A stretch of DNA of 61,368 nt from JAMLIN01 sp041676645 (lineage in GTDB: Bacteria; Pseudomonadota; Gammaproteobacteria; Burkholderiales; Burkholderiaceae_E): assembly GCA_041676645.1 (NCBI GenBank), contig JBAYRO010000008.1, positions 1 to 61,368 of the forward strand. The letters are read 5' to 3'. The first letter of the stretch is position 1. Every line of letters starts with the position of its first letter. A program made the translations under genes and the position numbers. Of the stretch, positions 26,778-34,089 are shown one piece after another. The notes below the pieces were generated by a model that was not told the DNA's origin, did not search any database, and worked only from the letters and a program-made list of their open reading frames with translations.

Positions 26778-27737
26778 ATGAAGATGTCACCGGCGCCGGC
26801 GATCCTCGGCGGCGACATGAGCACAGCGCAAGGACCGCATCACGCAAGCGCCGACGTGAACGCCACGCCGGACGACGACGCAGCGATCCACTATCGCACG
26901 ATCTGGATCTCCGACCTGCACCTCGGCACACCGGGCTGCCAGGCACAGGCCCTGGTGGACTTCCTGCGCATCACTTCCTGCGAGCAGCTCTACCTGGTCG
27001 GCGACATCATCGACGGCTGGCAGTTGCGGCGCCAGTGGTACTGGCCCCAGGCGCACAACGACGTCGTGCAGAAACTGCTGCGCAAGGCGCGCAAGGGCAC
27101 CCGGGTGGTCTTCATCCCGGGCAACCATGACGAGTTCGCCCGTCGTTTCATCGGCAATGTCTTCGGCGGCATCGAGGTGCATGACGAAGCGGTCCACACG
27201 ACGGCGGACGGTCGCAAGCTCTGGATCATCCACGGCGATCGCTTCGACGGCGTGATCCAGTGCGCCCGCTGGCTGGCCCACGTCGGCGACCACCTCTACG
27301 GCATCGCGCTCAAGCTCAACCACTGGCTCAACTCGCTGCGGGCCCGCATGGGATTCGGCTACTGGTCGCTCTCGAAGTACCTGAAGCTGAAGGTGAAGCG
27401 CGCGGTCAGCTACATCGACGACTTCGAGGTGGCGGTGAGCCGGGAGGCGCGCTCGCGCGGCCTGGACGGCGTGGTCTGCGGACACATCCATCACGCCGAA
27501 CTGCGCACCATCGAGGGCATTCTCTACGCCAATGACGGCGACTGGGTGGAAAGTCTCACCGCCCTCGTCGAGCATGCCGACGGCAGGCTCGAGATCATCG
27601 AATGGCAGCGCTTCGAGGACCTCCTCGCGAGGCTGGGGAAGCCTCGCGAGCTCGCCGAGGCGACAGATTCCGGGACGGCCGAGCCGGCGGTCGATACCGC
27701 CGTCCTCCAGTCGATGTTTCAGTCGACGTTTCGATAG
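26778..27737 (+). CDS. LpxH-like calcineurin-type phosphoesterase
   Basis: Metallophosphoesterase of 319 residues from ATG 26778, or 306 from ATG 26817; neither has a clear ribosome-binding site. Metal motifs are WISDLHLGT, GDIIDGW, IPGNHDEFARR, IIHGDRFDGVI and GHIHHAEL, the full set of the UDP-2,3-diacylglucosamine diphosphatase superfamily. Its length and the inserted KLKVKRAVSYIDDFE region distinguish it from true LpxH, so lipid A synthesis should not be assumed. It is divergent from a glycosyltransferase. Its 3' end carries a 12-base tandem duplication (27708-27731) and the next operon's promoter overlaps its stop codon. Confidence 0.87.
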   Translation: MKMSPAPAILGGDMSTAQGPHHASADVNATPDDDAAIHYRTIWISDLHLGTPGCQAQALVDFLRITSCEQLYLVGDIIDGWQLRRQWYWPQAHNDVVQKLLRKARKGTRVVFIPGNHDEFARRFIGNVFGGIEVHDEAVHTTADGRKLWIIHGDRFDGVIQCARWLAHVGDHLYGIALKLNHWLNSLRARMGFGYWSLSKYLKLKVKRAVSYIDDFEVAVSREARSRGLDGVVCGHIHHAELRTIEGILYANDGDWVESLTALVEHADGRLEIIEWQRFEDLLARLGKPRELAEATDSGTAEPAVDTAVLQSMFQSTFR

Positions 27738-27751
27738 GCACGCTTCCTGCT
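27735..27751 (+). promoter_or_regulatory. Sigma-54 promoter of the DUF883-holin-yqjK-like operon
   Basis: TAGGCACGCTTCCTGCT: GGCACG is exact and CTGCT is one base from TTGCT, with ten bases between GG and GC. The first three bases are the stop codon of the phosphoesterase. Transcription should start near 27762, 48 bases before the ATG at 27810. Confidence 0.62.
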
Positions 27752-27809
27752 GCGCGAGACGATTCGCGGCCGCGCCCTGCGGCATGCGGACATCGACCCG
27801 GAGGAAACC

Positions 27810-28193
27810 ATGCCAAGAACCGCCCATGTCACCGACCATCTGCGCGACGCTCGCGACTCGCTCGCCGAATCCGGCCGACACGGCAGGCGCGCCGGCCGCG
27901 CGGCGATCGATTCGATCGAGGAAGAATGGGCCCGGCTCAGGAACGAGCTCAACGAACTGGCCAGCGACGGGGTGCTCGCGAAGAATCCCGAACTCGAGGC
28001 CCTGCTCGAGCGCCTGCGCGACGGTGTTGCCCATGCGCACGAGATGATCGGCGAGACCTCCCGCCAGACCTCGCACCGAATCGCGCGGGCAGCGAACAAT
28101 GCCGACGACTATGTCCATGAGGAACCCTGGAAGGTAGCGTCGATGGCGGCCATCGCGGGGCTCGCGATCGGCCTGCTGCTCTCGCGGCGCTGA
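27810..28193 (+). CDS. DUF883 (ElaB/YqjD-like) inner-membrane protein
   Basis: A 127-residue protein starting MPRTAHVTDHLRDARDSLAE. It has a long charged helical region with the DUF883 pattern EEWARLRNELNELASD, then HEEPWKVASMAAIAGLAIGL and a short basic end, giving a C-terminal membrane anchor. In E. coli, YqjD and ElaB of this family bind ribosomes and anchor them to the membrane in stationary phase; that role is family knowledge only. It is the first gene of a three-gene operon matching the order yqjD-yqjE-yqjK. Confidence 0.88.
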   Translation: MPRTAHVTDHLRDARDSLAESGRHGRRAGRAAIDSIEEEWARLRNELNELASDGVLAKNPELEALLERLRDGVAHAHEMIGETSRQTSHRIARAANNADDYVHEEPWKVASMAAIAGLAIGLLLSRR

Positions 28194-28206
28194 AAGGACA
28201 CGCCCC

Positions 28207-28635
28207 ATGGCCCGGGAAATCCGCAATCGATGGCGCTCCCGCCTGCTGGCCCCGCTGTTCGGGGCGCTGCGCGAGGGCTCCGTTGCCTGGAACAGCCGCT
28301 GGGAGCTCGCCCGGCTCGAATGGGCGATCGAACGCGGCCGGCTGATGCAGTCGCTGGCCGGGTTGGTCATTCTCGCGGTTGCCGCACTGCTCGTGCTCGC
28401 CTTCGCCGGCTTCGCGCTGGTCGTGACCTGGTGGGATACCGAGCATCGGACGATGGTCGCCTGGCTGGTGGTAGGCGCCTACGCAGTCCTTGCCCTGATC
28501 GGCCTGTGCATGTGGCGCTTTGCCGAGCTGCGCAAGGACCGGCGGTTCGCCGCCTTGCGCTCCGAACTGGCCGCCGACCGCGAATGGCTCGGCCGGCGCC
28601 TGCGCCGGCCCACGAGGTCCCAACCCCATGGTTGA
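28207..28635 (+). CDS. Phage-holin-like (YqjE-type) membrane protein
   Basis: A 142-residue protein of the holin 3_6/YqjE family. A basic amphipathic N-terminus is followed by two hydrophobic segments, LAGLVILAVAALLVLAFAGF and MVAWLVVGAYAVLALIGL, and a charged C-terminal helix. The name holin is historical and no phage genes are nearby. It starts 13 bases after the DUF883 stop and overlaps the next gene by 8 bases, so it belongs to the same operon. Confidence 0.85.
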   Translation: MAREIRNRWRSRLLAPLFGALREGSVAWNSRWELARLEWAIERGRLMQSLAGLVILAVAALLVLAFAGFALVVTWWDTEHRTMVAWLVVGAYAVLALIGLCMWRFAELRKDRRFAALRSELAADREWLGRRLRRPTRSQPHG

Positions 28636-29035
28636 TTCAATGGAAGTCCGGTTGCTGCGCGAGCGCATCCAGCGCCAGCGTGAGCGCCTGCGCCCCGACA
28701 AGCCGGCCGAACCGGTTGCCGCCGAATCCTTGCCTGCGGGCAAGGCGAAGCCGCTTGCCGCTTCTCGGCAAGCTCCGTCCACCCTGGCCTCGCTGGGACG
28801 GATCGTCGCCGAACACCCCGCACTCGTGATCGGGCTCGGCGCTACGGTCCTGGTCGCCGGGCCCCAGCGCTCGATACGCCTGGCGCGCCGGGCGCTGCGG
28901 GCAGCGGTGCTCGTGGTCGGCGCCTATCGCGGCGCGTCGGCGGTGCTCGGCCTGGTCCCGACCGACCGGCGGGCGGACACCATCGACGCGACATCCGCAC
29001 GCCGACCCACGGACGATACCCCCGGCTCGCCCTGA
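28628..29035 (+). CDS. YqjK-like small membrane-associated protein
   Basis: A 135-residue protein starting MVDSMEVRLLRERIQRQRER, with a basic helix, a Pro/Ala linker, and one hydrophobic segment AEHPALVIGLGATVLVAGPQ near residue 60. The position after a YqjE-like gene and the charged-helix-plus-anchor layout match YqjK, although sequence similarity is only by pattern. It overlaps the previous gene and ends the operon. Function unknown. Confidence 0.7.
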   Translation: MVDSMEVRLLRERIQRQRERLRPDKPAEPVAAESLPAGKAKPLAASRQAPSTLASLGRIVAEHPALVIGLGATVLVAGPQRSIRLARRALRAAVLVVGAYRGASAVLGLVPTDRRADTIDATSARRPTDDTPGSP

Positions 29036-29056
29036 CGCGGGCGGACCGCCCCGATC

Positions 29057-29135
29057 GCGCCGAAGTTCGTGCGCGCTGAAGTTCGTGCGCGCTGAAGTTC
29101 GCGCGCTCGGCCGAGGTTCGCGCGCTCGACCGAGG
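29057..29135. repeat. Short tandem repeat, about 16-base unit
   Basis: Three near-identical units GCGCYGAAGTTCGYGC at 29057-29104 followed by two degraded copies. They fill the space between the convergent ends of the yqjK-like gene and the disordered protein gene. They may be slippage products or a 3' processing site. Confidence 0.7.
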
Positions 29136-29142
29136 GCTTCGC

Positions 29143-29415
29143 TCAGGCGCCGCGCTTGTCGCCCGGCTTCCTCGGCCGACTGGTATCCGTCGAGGAGATG
29201 ACCCCGCCGGGCTGGCCGCCTTCGTTCTCCCAGCGCTCGCGTTGCGCCGGCACGCTGGTGGCGGGACGATCATCCCGCGAGGCCTCGGCGTCGTCGCGGG
29301 CCTCCTCTCTGCTCCGCGATTCCGCCTCTGCCGCCCCGGGTGCATTGCCCGACCGGGCGGAGTTGGCCGAGGGCTGATGCTTGTCCGAGCGTTCATGCTT
29401 GTTCGTGGGGGACAT
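29143..29415 (-). CDS. Disordered hydrophilic protein
   Basis: A 90-residue protein beginning MSPTNKHERSDKHQPSANSA. It is almost wholly charged and polar (Arg, Glu, Asp, Ser, Gly, Pro) with no hydrophobic segment, a composition typical of intrinsically disordered, desiccation- or starvation-associated proteins. The ATG is chosen because CAGGAG sits 6 bases upstream; a longer frame to 29487 lacks such a site. It is divergent from the entericidin gene, with sigma-54-like elements facing both ways in between. No family recognised. Confidence 0.65.
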   Translation of the reverse strand: MSPTNKHERSDKHQPSANSARSGNAPGAAEAESRSREEARDDAEASRDDRPATSVPAQRERWENEGGQPGGVISSTDTSRPRKPGDKRGA

Positions 29416-29479
29416 GGGATCTCCTGTGTTCGGCAGCGACATCGGCGCCGCGCTCGTCCGCGTGGGAACGCAGGCTCGG

Positions 29480-29496
29480 CGCAGCATTCATGCCCG
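29480..29496 (-). promoter_or_regulatory. Candidate sigma-54 promoter of the disordered protein gene
   Basis: Minus strand CGGGCATGAATGCTGC: GGCATG for GGCACG and CTGC for TTGC with the correct spacing. It would place the transcription start about 55 bases before the ATG. It is one of the weaker elements. Confidence 0.4.
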
Positions 29497-29531
29497 GATG
29501 ACGCTCGGGAACGGCTGCGCCGGCGGAATGC

Positions 29532-29548
29532 CGGGCATATCGATTGCA
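29532..29548 (+). promoter_or_regulatory. Candidate sigma-54 promoter of the entericidin gene
   Basis: CGGGCATATCGATTGCA: GGCAT with an exact TTGCA and ten bases between GG and GC. The start of transcription would be near 29559, 29 bases before the entericidin ATG. Confidence 0.55.
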
Positions 29549-29587
29549 GGCATCACCAGCATCCCAGCCCAGAAACGGAGAAAGTCC

Positions 29588-29725
29588 ATGACACGCCTGT
29601 TGATGCTCGCCATTGCCTCGATGTTCGCCCTGAGTGCCTGCAACACGATGTCCGGCCTCGGCGAGGACATCGAAGCCGGTGGCGACAAGCTCGAGAGATC
29701 GGCCGAGAAGAACAAGCGGTATTGA
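29588..29725 (+). CDS. ecnB: Entericidin-family lipoprotein
   Basis: A 45-residue lipoprotein starting MTRLLMLAIASMFALSACNT, with lipobox LSAC giving a mature N-terminal Cys, then NTMSGLGEDIEAGGDKLERS, the entericidin core. Entericidin B homologues are small stress-induced envelope lipoproteins, in E. coli controlled by sigma-S and part of an antidote/toxin pair. Only one copy is present. A strong terminator follows at 29784. The gene symbol reflects family, not proven orthology. Confidence 0.9.
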   Translation: MTRLLMLAIASMFALSACNTMSGLGEDIEAGGDKLERSAEKNKRY

Positions 29726-29783
29726 TACGGAAAGCAGTTGACGGCCGGCGGTCGATTCACCGCCCTCTCCATCCCACCTCGTT

Positions 29784-29811
29784 GCGGCGCCCCCAGGGCG
29801 CCGCTCTTTTT
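29784..29811 (+). terminator. Rho-independent terminator of the entericidin gene
   Basis: Stem GCGGCGCCC/GGGCGCCGC with a 3-base loop, followed by TCTTTTT. It ends the entericidin transcript and separates it from the rpoN promoter. Confidence 0.9.
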
Positions 29812-29894
29812 CGTGGCCACGCGCCTTGCGGGCGGCCGACGCCGAAGCGCAGGCACGAGCCTTCCTTGCCACGAGCAGCAATTCTTCCCGGTCA

Positions 29895-29916
29895 GGAACG
29901 CTTCGGGAAACGTTCC
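29895..29916 (+). promoter_or_regulatory. Possible enhancer site (inverted repeat) upstream of rpoN
   Basis: GGAACG and CGTTCC with 10 bases between, centred about 120 bases upstream of the rpoN -24 element, the usual distance for NtrC-family activator binding. No matching motif was found before the other promoters, so it is only a candidate. Confidence 0.25.
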
Positions 29917-30022
29917 GGCGCGTCTTGATCAACGTCCCGAGGAGCTTTCCGACATCCGGGAAACCCCGCAGCATGCGGTTCTCCGCCGATGTGCACGCTC
30001 CGCTCACTACCCGAATCAGGGC

Positions 30023-30039
30023 TTGGCATGGCTATTGCT
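30023..30039 (+). promoter_or_regulatory. Sigma-54 promoter of rpoN (autoregulation)
   Basis: TTGGCATGGCTATTGCT matches TTGGCAC-N5-TTGCT except for one base, with the required 10-base spacing. Transcription would begin near 30050, about 42 bases before the rpoN ATG. It implies that RpoN drives its own gene. Confidence 0.7.
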
Positions 30040-30091
30040 TATCGCCAGGGGTCACTGGCTTAGAGCCTTAACCAGACCAGGAGCAAGCCCC

Positions 30092-31531
30092 ATGCAATCC
30101 GGGATCAGCCTGCAGACCAGCCGCCAGACCAACATGTCGCCCGCCATGCAGCGCGCGCTCAGCATGTTGCAGTTGTCGACACTGGAGTTCGCGCAGCAGG
30201 TTCGTGAGTCACTTGCGTCGAATCCCTTGCTGGAATCGGACGACGACATCGATGCCGCCGGCGAAGCCGATTCCACGGCCGTGGCCAGCGATGGTCACCA
30301 CGAAGCCGGCCTCGTCGAGAACGGCGAACTCGGCGGTGTGGAATCCTCGGCCATGGCCGAGCCCTGGCATGAAGGCAGTTCGCGCCACGCGGGCACCGAT
30401 CCCGACTTCGATCCGATCGCGCTGGCGCCGGACACCCCGAAACTGCGTGACATGCTCCTGCGCCAGGCCGGTTGCCTGAATCTCGGCGAGCGCGATGCCA
30501 TGCTGGTGCGGGCGATCATCGATGCGATCGAGCAGACCGGTTATCTCGAGGGATCGCTCGAGGAGATCGCCGAAGACCTCAGCAGCGCGAAGGACCGGGT
30601 CGGCATCGATGAGCTGGAGATTGCGCTGCGCCATGTGCAGCAGTTCGAGCCCGCCGGCGTCGGGGCGCGCACGGTCCAGGAATGCCTGGCCCTGCAGATC
30701 GATGCCCTGCCGGTGACGACGCCGGGCCGCGGCGCCGCGGCCCGGATCGTCAACGAGCATCTCGAGACCTTTGCCGCGCACGATTTTCCGGCACTGGCCG
30801 AGCTGCTGGATCTCGACGAGGACAGCCTCGCCGCCGCGACGGTGCTGATCCGGCGCCTCACGCCGCGTCCCGGCCTGGCCATGTCCTCCGATGCGCCGGC
30901 CTATGTGGTGCCCGACGTCCAGGTCCTGAAGATCGGTGGTCGCTGGCAGGTGCGCCAGCGCAACGGCGCGCTGCCGGCGGTGCGGGTCAACGAGATGTAC
31001 TGCGACATGCTTCGCGCGCAGGACAGCCGGACCAGCAAGGCGATGAACGCGCAGCTGCAGGAAGCGCACTGGCTGGTGCGCAGCATCGAGCAACGCCAGT
31101 CGACCGTCCTGCGCGTGGCCACCGCGATCGTCGAGCGCCAGGCCGACTACTTCGAGTTCGGCGACATCGGCATGAAGCCCATGACGCTGCGCGACGTGGC
31201 CGACGAGCTCGGCCTGCACGAGTCGACCGTCTCGCGGGTCACCGCCAACAAGTACATGATCACGCCATCGGGCGTGATCGATTTCAAGCGCTTCTTCACT
31301 TCGGGCGTGGGCACCGCTCGCGGCGACCGCTGCTCGGCCACCGCGGTCAAGGCGATGATTCGCCAGCTGATCAGCGCCGAAGACGATATCAAGCCGCTTT
31401 CGGACCACCGCCTGACGCGGATGCTCGCGCAGCGCGGGATCCAGGTGGCGCGACGCACCGTGAGCAAGTATCGCGACGCGATGCAGATCCCTCCCGCCGA
31501 GATCCGGCGACTGTCCAACCGCGCCGCCTGA
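30092..31531 (+). CDS. rpoN: RNA polymerase sigma-54 factor
   Basis: Alternative sigma factor needing an AAA+ activator, 479 residues. Region I is SPAMQRALSMLQLSTLEFAQ, followed by an acidic region II, the core-binding domain, the HTH segment LRDVADELGLHESTVSRVTA and the C-terminal RpoN box ARRTVSKYRD. ATG 30092 is preceded by AGGAG; longer upstream reading has no such site and lies outside region I. It is not in the usual lptB-rpoN-hpf setting but alone among signalling genes, which suggests a second, dedicated rpoN copy. A terminator follows. Confidence 0.95.
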   Translation: MQSGISLQTSRQTNMSPAMQRALSMLQLSTLEFAQQVRESLASNPLLESDDDIDAAGEADSTAVASDGHHEAGLVENGELGGVESSAMAEPWHEGSSRHAGTDPDFDPIALAPDTPKLRDMLLRQAGCLNLGERDAMLVRAIIDAIEQTGYLEGSLEEIAEDLSSAKDRVGIDELEIALRHVQQFEPAGVGARTVQECLALQIDALPVTTPGRGAAARIVNEHLETFAAHDFPALAELLDLDEDSLAAATVLIRRLTPRPGLAMSSDAPAYVVPDVQVLKIGGRWQVRQRNGALPAVRVNEMYCDMLRAQDSRTSKAMNAQLQEAHWLVRSIEQRQSTVLRVATAIVERQADYFEFGDIGMKPMTLRDVADELGLHESTVSRVTANKYMITPSGVIDFKRFFTSGVGTARGDRCSATAVKAMIRQLISAEDDIKPLSDHRLTRMLAQRGIQVARRTVSKYRDAMQIPPAEIRRLSNRAA

Positions 31532-31566
31532 ACCCTCGAAAGAACCGGGCGCACGCCCGCAACGAA

Positions 31567-31605
31567 CAGGCCCCGGCCGGCTGACGGCACGGGGCCTGGT
31601 TGCTT
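31567..31605 (+). terminator. Terminator downstream of rpoN
   Basis: Stem CAGGCCCCG/CGGGGCCTG with a 14-base loop, followed by GTTGCTTT. It lies between the convergent rpoN and zinc-ribbon genes and may serve rpoN. Confidence 0.65.
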
Positions 31606-31617
31606 TGGGCCGGGCCT

Positions 31618-32364
31618 TCAGGCGAATGCGCCGGGGGGCTGGCGTCGTCCCGCTGCCGGATCCGGGGCCGTCGCCCCCCGCCATTCCCGCGGCGCGACGG
31701 CCGGCCCCGCGCCGAGCGCGGCCCAGCAGGCATCCCAGCCGGCGATGGCGAGGTCGACATCGAAAGCCCTGCCCGCTGAGGCCGCCATCGATCCGCCCGC
31801 AGCGAGGCACAGCCGCAGGCCCAGCGCCCGGCGCAGCGCATCGAAGAGATCGTGATCACTCAGCGCGTCGATGCGCGCGAGATCGACCAGCACCCGGCCG
31901 GCGGGATTGGCCCGGATGGCTTCGCGCTGCGAGGCATCGTCGACCACGTCGAACAGGGCTTCGGGCAGGCCGGGCAAGCGTCCCCTGGCATCGAGCATGC
32001 CGAGCTGGCGCAAGCCCGTGAACAGCCGGCGCCGGGCGCGCCCGAAGCGCGCCCAGCGCAGCCGCTCGGCCGATTCGACCAGGCGCGGCGTACGCACGAC
32101 GCAGCGACAGGATTCACATAGGCAGTCCGATGCATCCGCCGGCACGGTCCAGTGGCAGATCGGATGCTCGCCGTAGTTGCCGCAGGGCAGGCGAACACCG
32201 AGCCCGGGAACACCGAGCGGATGCCAGCCGGCCTCGCCACGGTCCTCGAAGGCGCAGAGCATGCCGAGCTCGGGCACGAAGCCGAGCCGGGCATGGCACG
32301 CCGGGCAGCGATGCTCTTCAGGGCCGACACGGGCGTGGCAATGGGTGCAGGCGGGCGCTCGCAT
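31618..32364 (-). CDS. Zinc-ribbon protein related to DUF2248 peptidases, catalytic motif missing
   Basis: A 248-residue protein. It opens with two CxxC knuckles (CTHCHARV; CPACHARLGF), then the family core CGNYGEHPICHWTVPADASD and CLCESCRCVVRTPRL. This is the zinc-ribbon domain of putative zinc-binding metallopeptidases. In those proteins a zincin domain with HExxH follows; here the matching C-terminal region (VLVDLARIDALSDHDLFDAL onward) has no HExxH, so peptidase activity is unlikely. It may bind zinc or a partner. A 36-residue frame and a strong sigma-54 element lie upstream. Confidence 0.72.
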   Translation of the reverse strand: MRAPACTHCHARVGPEEHRCPACHARLGFVPELGMLCAFEDRGEAGWHPLGVPGLGVRLPCGNYGEHPICHWTVPADASDCLCESCRCVVRTPRLVESAERLRWARFGRARRRLFTGLRQLGMLDARGRLPGLPEALFDVVDDASQREAIRANPAGRVLVDLARIDALSDHDLFDALRRALGLRLCLAAGGSMAASAGRAFDVDLAIAGWDACWAALGAGPAVAPREWRGATAPDPAAGRRQPPGAFA

Positions 32365-32373
32365 CGCTTGCGC

Positions 32374-32484
32374 TCAGGCCGACAAGGCGAAGTGGTGGGC
32401 CGCGTGTCGATCATCGGCCGGCATACCGGCGAGTCGGCAGGGCGGGATCGAACGGACGAGGGCGAAGGGAAGGAATTCGGACAT
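32374..32484 (-). CDS. Possible 36-residue leader peptide
   Basis: Frame MSEFLPFALVRSIPPCRLAG continuing MPADDRHAAHHFALSA, preceded by GGGAG 5 bases before the ATG and ending 9 bases before the zinc-ribbon ATG. It is the first frame after the sigma-54 element at 32532-32549. No family is recognised; it could be a leader peptide or simply untranslated leader. Confidence 0.35.
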   Translation of the reverse strand: MSEFLPFALVRSIPPCRLAGMPADDRHAAHHFALSA

Positions 32485-32531
32485 GAGGCTCCCGGAGGAA
32501 ACGACTGCGCTGATGCGCTGGCACCATGCGC

Positions 32532-32549
32532 TGGCAATTCGCGTGCCTT
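32532..32549 (-). promoter_or_regulatory. Sigma-54 promoter of the zinc-ribbon gene
   Basis: Minus strand AAGGCACGCGAATTGCC: GGCACG and TTGC both exact, with ten bases between GG and GC. Transcription would start near 32522, leaving a 38-base leader to the small frame and 158 bases to the zinc-ribbon ATG. Confidence 0.7.
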
Positions 32550-32600
32550 GCGCATGCGCCGGCGCCATCTCCGCCGGCACCATCTCGATCGGCGGTGAAG

Positions 32601-34085
32601 TCAATCCCCGGGATCTTCCGCCGCGGCGTCCCGGTCTTCCTGCTCGTACTGGCGCAGGCGATTGTAGAGCGTCTTGGCGCTGATCCCGAGCATGGACGCC
32701 GTCTTCTCGCGAACCCCGCCGCTGGCGGCGAGGCTGGCCTCGATGAGGCGGCGCTCCATGGCGGCCAGCGAGGTGCCGATCGGCACGCACACCATGTCCT
32801 TGTCCGCTGCCGACGGGACGGCGGCAGCGGGCGGAGCCGTCGCCGAGGACGCATCGTGGGTGGCCGGGTGGGCGGTCGCCGCGCCGGCGGCCAACGCCGC
32901 CGCATCGGGCAGCGTCACGCCCGGTATCTCGACCGACATGATCCGCCGGCCGTCGCTCATGATCGCGGCGCGATGCACGATGTTGCGCAGCTCGCGCACA
33001 TTGCCCGGCCAGTCGTGGTGCTGCAGCTGGGCGAGTGCACCCGGATCGAGCTCGCGCTCGACGCCTTCGCGCTGCCCGAGCTGCTCGAGGAACAAGGGCG
33101 CGAGCAGGCCGATGTCCGCGGCCCGCTCGCGCAGCGGCGGCAGCTGGATCTGGAAGACGTTGAGCCGATAGTAGAGATCCTCGCGCAGCTTCTGCTCCGC
33201 GACGGCTTCGGCCGGCACCCGGTTGGTCGCCGCGATGATCCGCACATCGGTCTCGAGCAGCGAATCGGAACCCACCCGTGCGAAGCGCCCCGTCTCGAGC
33301 ACCCGCAGCAGCTTGACCTGGAGGTCGAGCGGCATCTCGGTGATTTCATCGAGGAAAAGCGTGCCGCCGTCGGCGCGTTCGAAGAAACCCTGGTGCTGTC
33401 GCACCGCGCCGGTGAAGCTGCCCTTCTCGTGTCCGAAGAGCTCGCTCTCGATCAGCTGCGAGGAAATCGCCCCGCAGTTGATCGCCAGGAAGGGGCCGTT
33501 GCGGCGCCGGCTCTGATCGTGGATGGTCTCGGCGACGATCTCCTTGCCGGTACCGCTTTCGCCGACCACCAGCACGTTGACCGCCGTCGGCGCGACCCGC
33601 TGGATCTGCGCATAGATGCGACGCATCGGCTCCGAGCGACCGCGCAGCTTGCCGAAGCCCTCGACATCGGAACCCTCGCCGGGCGGCGCGTCGGCGCCGG
33701 CCCCTGCGCGCGCCGGGCGATGCGGCCGGGGCGAACCCGTCAGCCGATCGAGCACGCGGCGCAGCTGCTTGAGGTTGATCGGCTTGACGAGATAGTCGGC
33801 GGCACCCAGGCGCAGCGCCTGGACGGAAGTATCGACGCTCGCCTGGCCGGTGATCAGCACGATGTCGGCATCGCCCCGCAGTCGCTCGTCGGCGAAGAGG
33901 TCGAGCCCGCTGCCATCGGGCAGATGCAGGTCGAGCAGGACGAGATCGGGACTGTGCAGCACGAGCTGCTGGCGCGCCTGTTGCAGATCGGTGGCGATGC
34001 TTGCCGTGTGGCCGGCATCGGCCACGAGCGCGGCCAGCATCTCCGCGGAATTGTCGTCGTCCTCGACGATCAGGATGTAGGCCAT
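32601..34085 (-). CDS. NtrC-family sigma-54-dependent response regulator
   Basis: Activator of RpoN promoters, 494 residues. The receiver (LIVEDDDNSA; phosphoacceptor Asp about 52 in LVLLDLHLPDG; Lys about 101) is followed by a linker and AAA+ domain with Walker A GESGTGKE (about 175-182), the sigma-54 contact loop GSFTGA (about 222-227), Walker B GGTLFLDEITEMP, and a Fis-type HTH at the C-terminus (REKTASMLGISAKTLYNRLR). A linker of about 50 residues rich in Ala and Pro lies before the HTH. It is the last gene of an operon with a receiver and a degenerate kinase, and that operon has its own sigma-54 element. Confidence 0.94.
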   Translation of the reverse strand: MAYILIVEDDDNSAEMLAALVADAGHTASIATDLQQARQQLVLHSPDLVLLDLHLPDGSGLDLFADERLRGDADIVLITGQASVDTSVQALRLGAADYLVKPINLKQLRRVLDRLTGSPRPHRPARAGAGADAPPGEGSDVEGFGKLRGRSEPMRRIYAQIQRVAPTAVNVLVVGESGTGKEIVAETIHDQSRRRNGPFLAINCGAISSQLIESELFGHEKGSFTGAVRQHQGFFERADGGTLFLDEITEMPLDLQVKLLRVLETGRFARVGSDSLLETDVRIIAATNRVPAEAVAEQKLREDLYYRLNVFQIQLPPLRERAADIGLLAPLFLEQLGQREGVERELDPGALAQLQHHDWPGNVRELRNIVHRAAIMSDGRRIMSVEIPGVTLPDAAALAAGAATAHPATHDASSATAPPAAAVPSAADKDMVCVPIGTSLAAMERRLIEASLAASGGVREKTASMLGISAKTLYNRLRQYEQEDRDAAAEDPGD

Positions 34086-34089
34086 GGGT

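Noticed and set aside
26778..27737. Naming the phosphoesterase LpxH
   Set aside because: It has the superfamily metal motifs but is longer and carries an insert; true LpxH is usually elsewhere in the lipid A pathway genes.
28207..28635. Prophage remnant suggested by a holin-like protein
   Set aside because: The YqjE/holin 3_6 family is chromosomal and no other phage gene is nearby.
29852..29869. GGCACG followed by TTGC upstream of rpoN, resembling another sigma-54 promoter
   Set aside because: There are 14 bases between GG and GC; sigma-54 tolerates essentially only the 10-base spacing.
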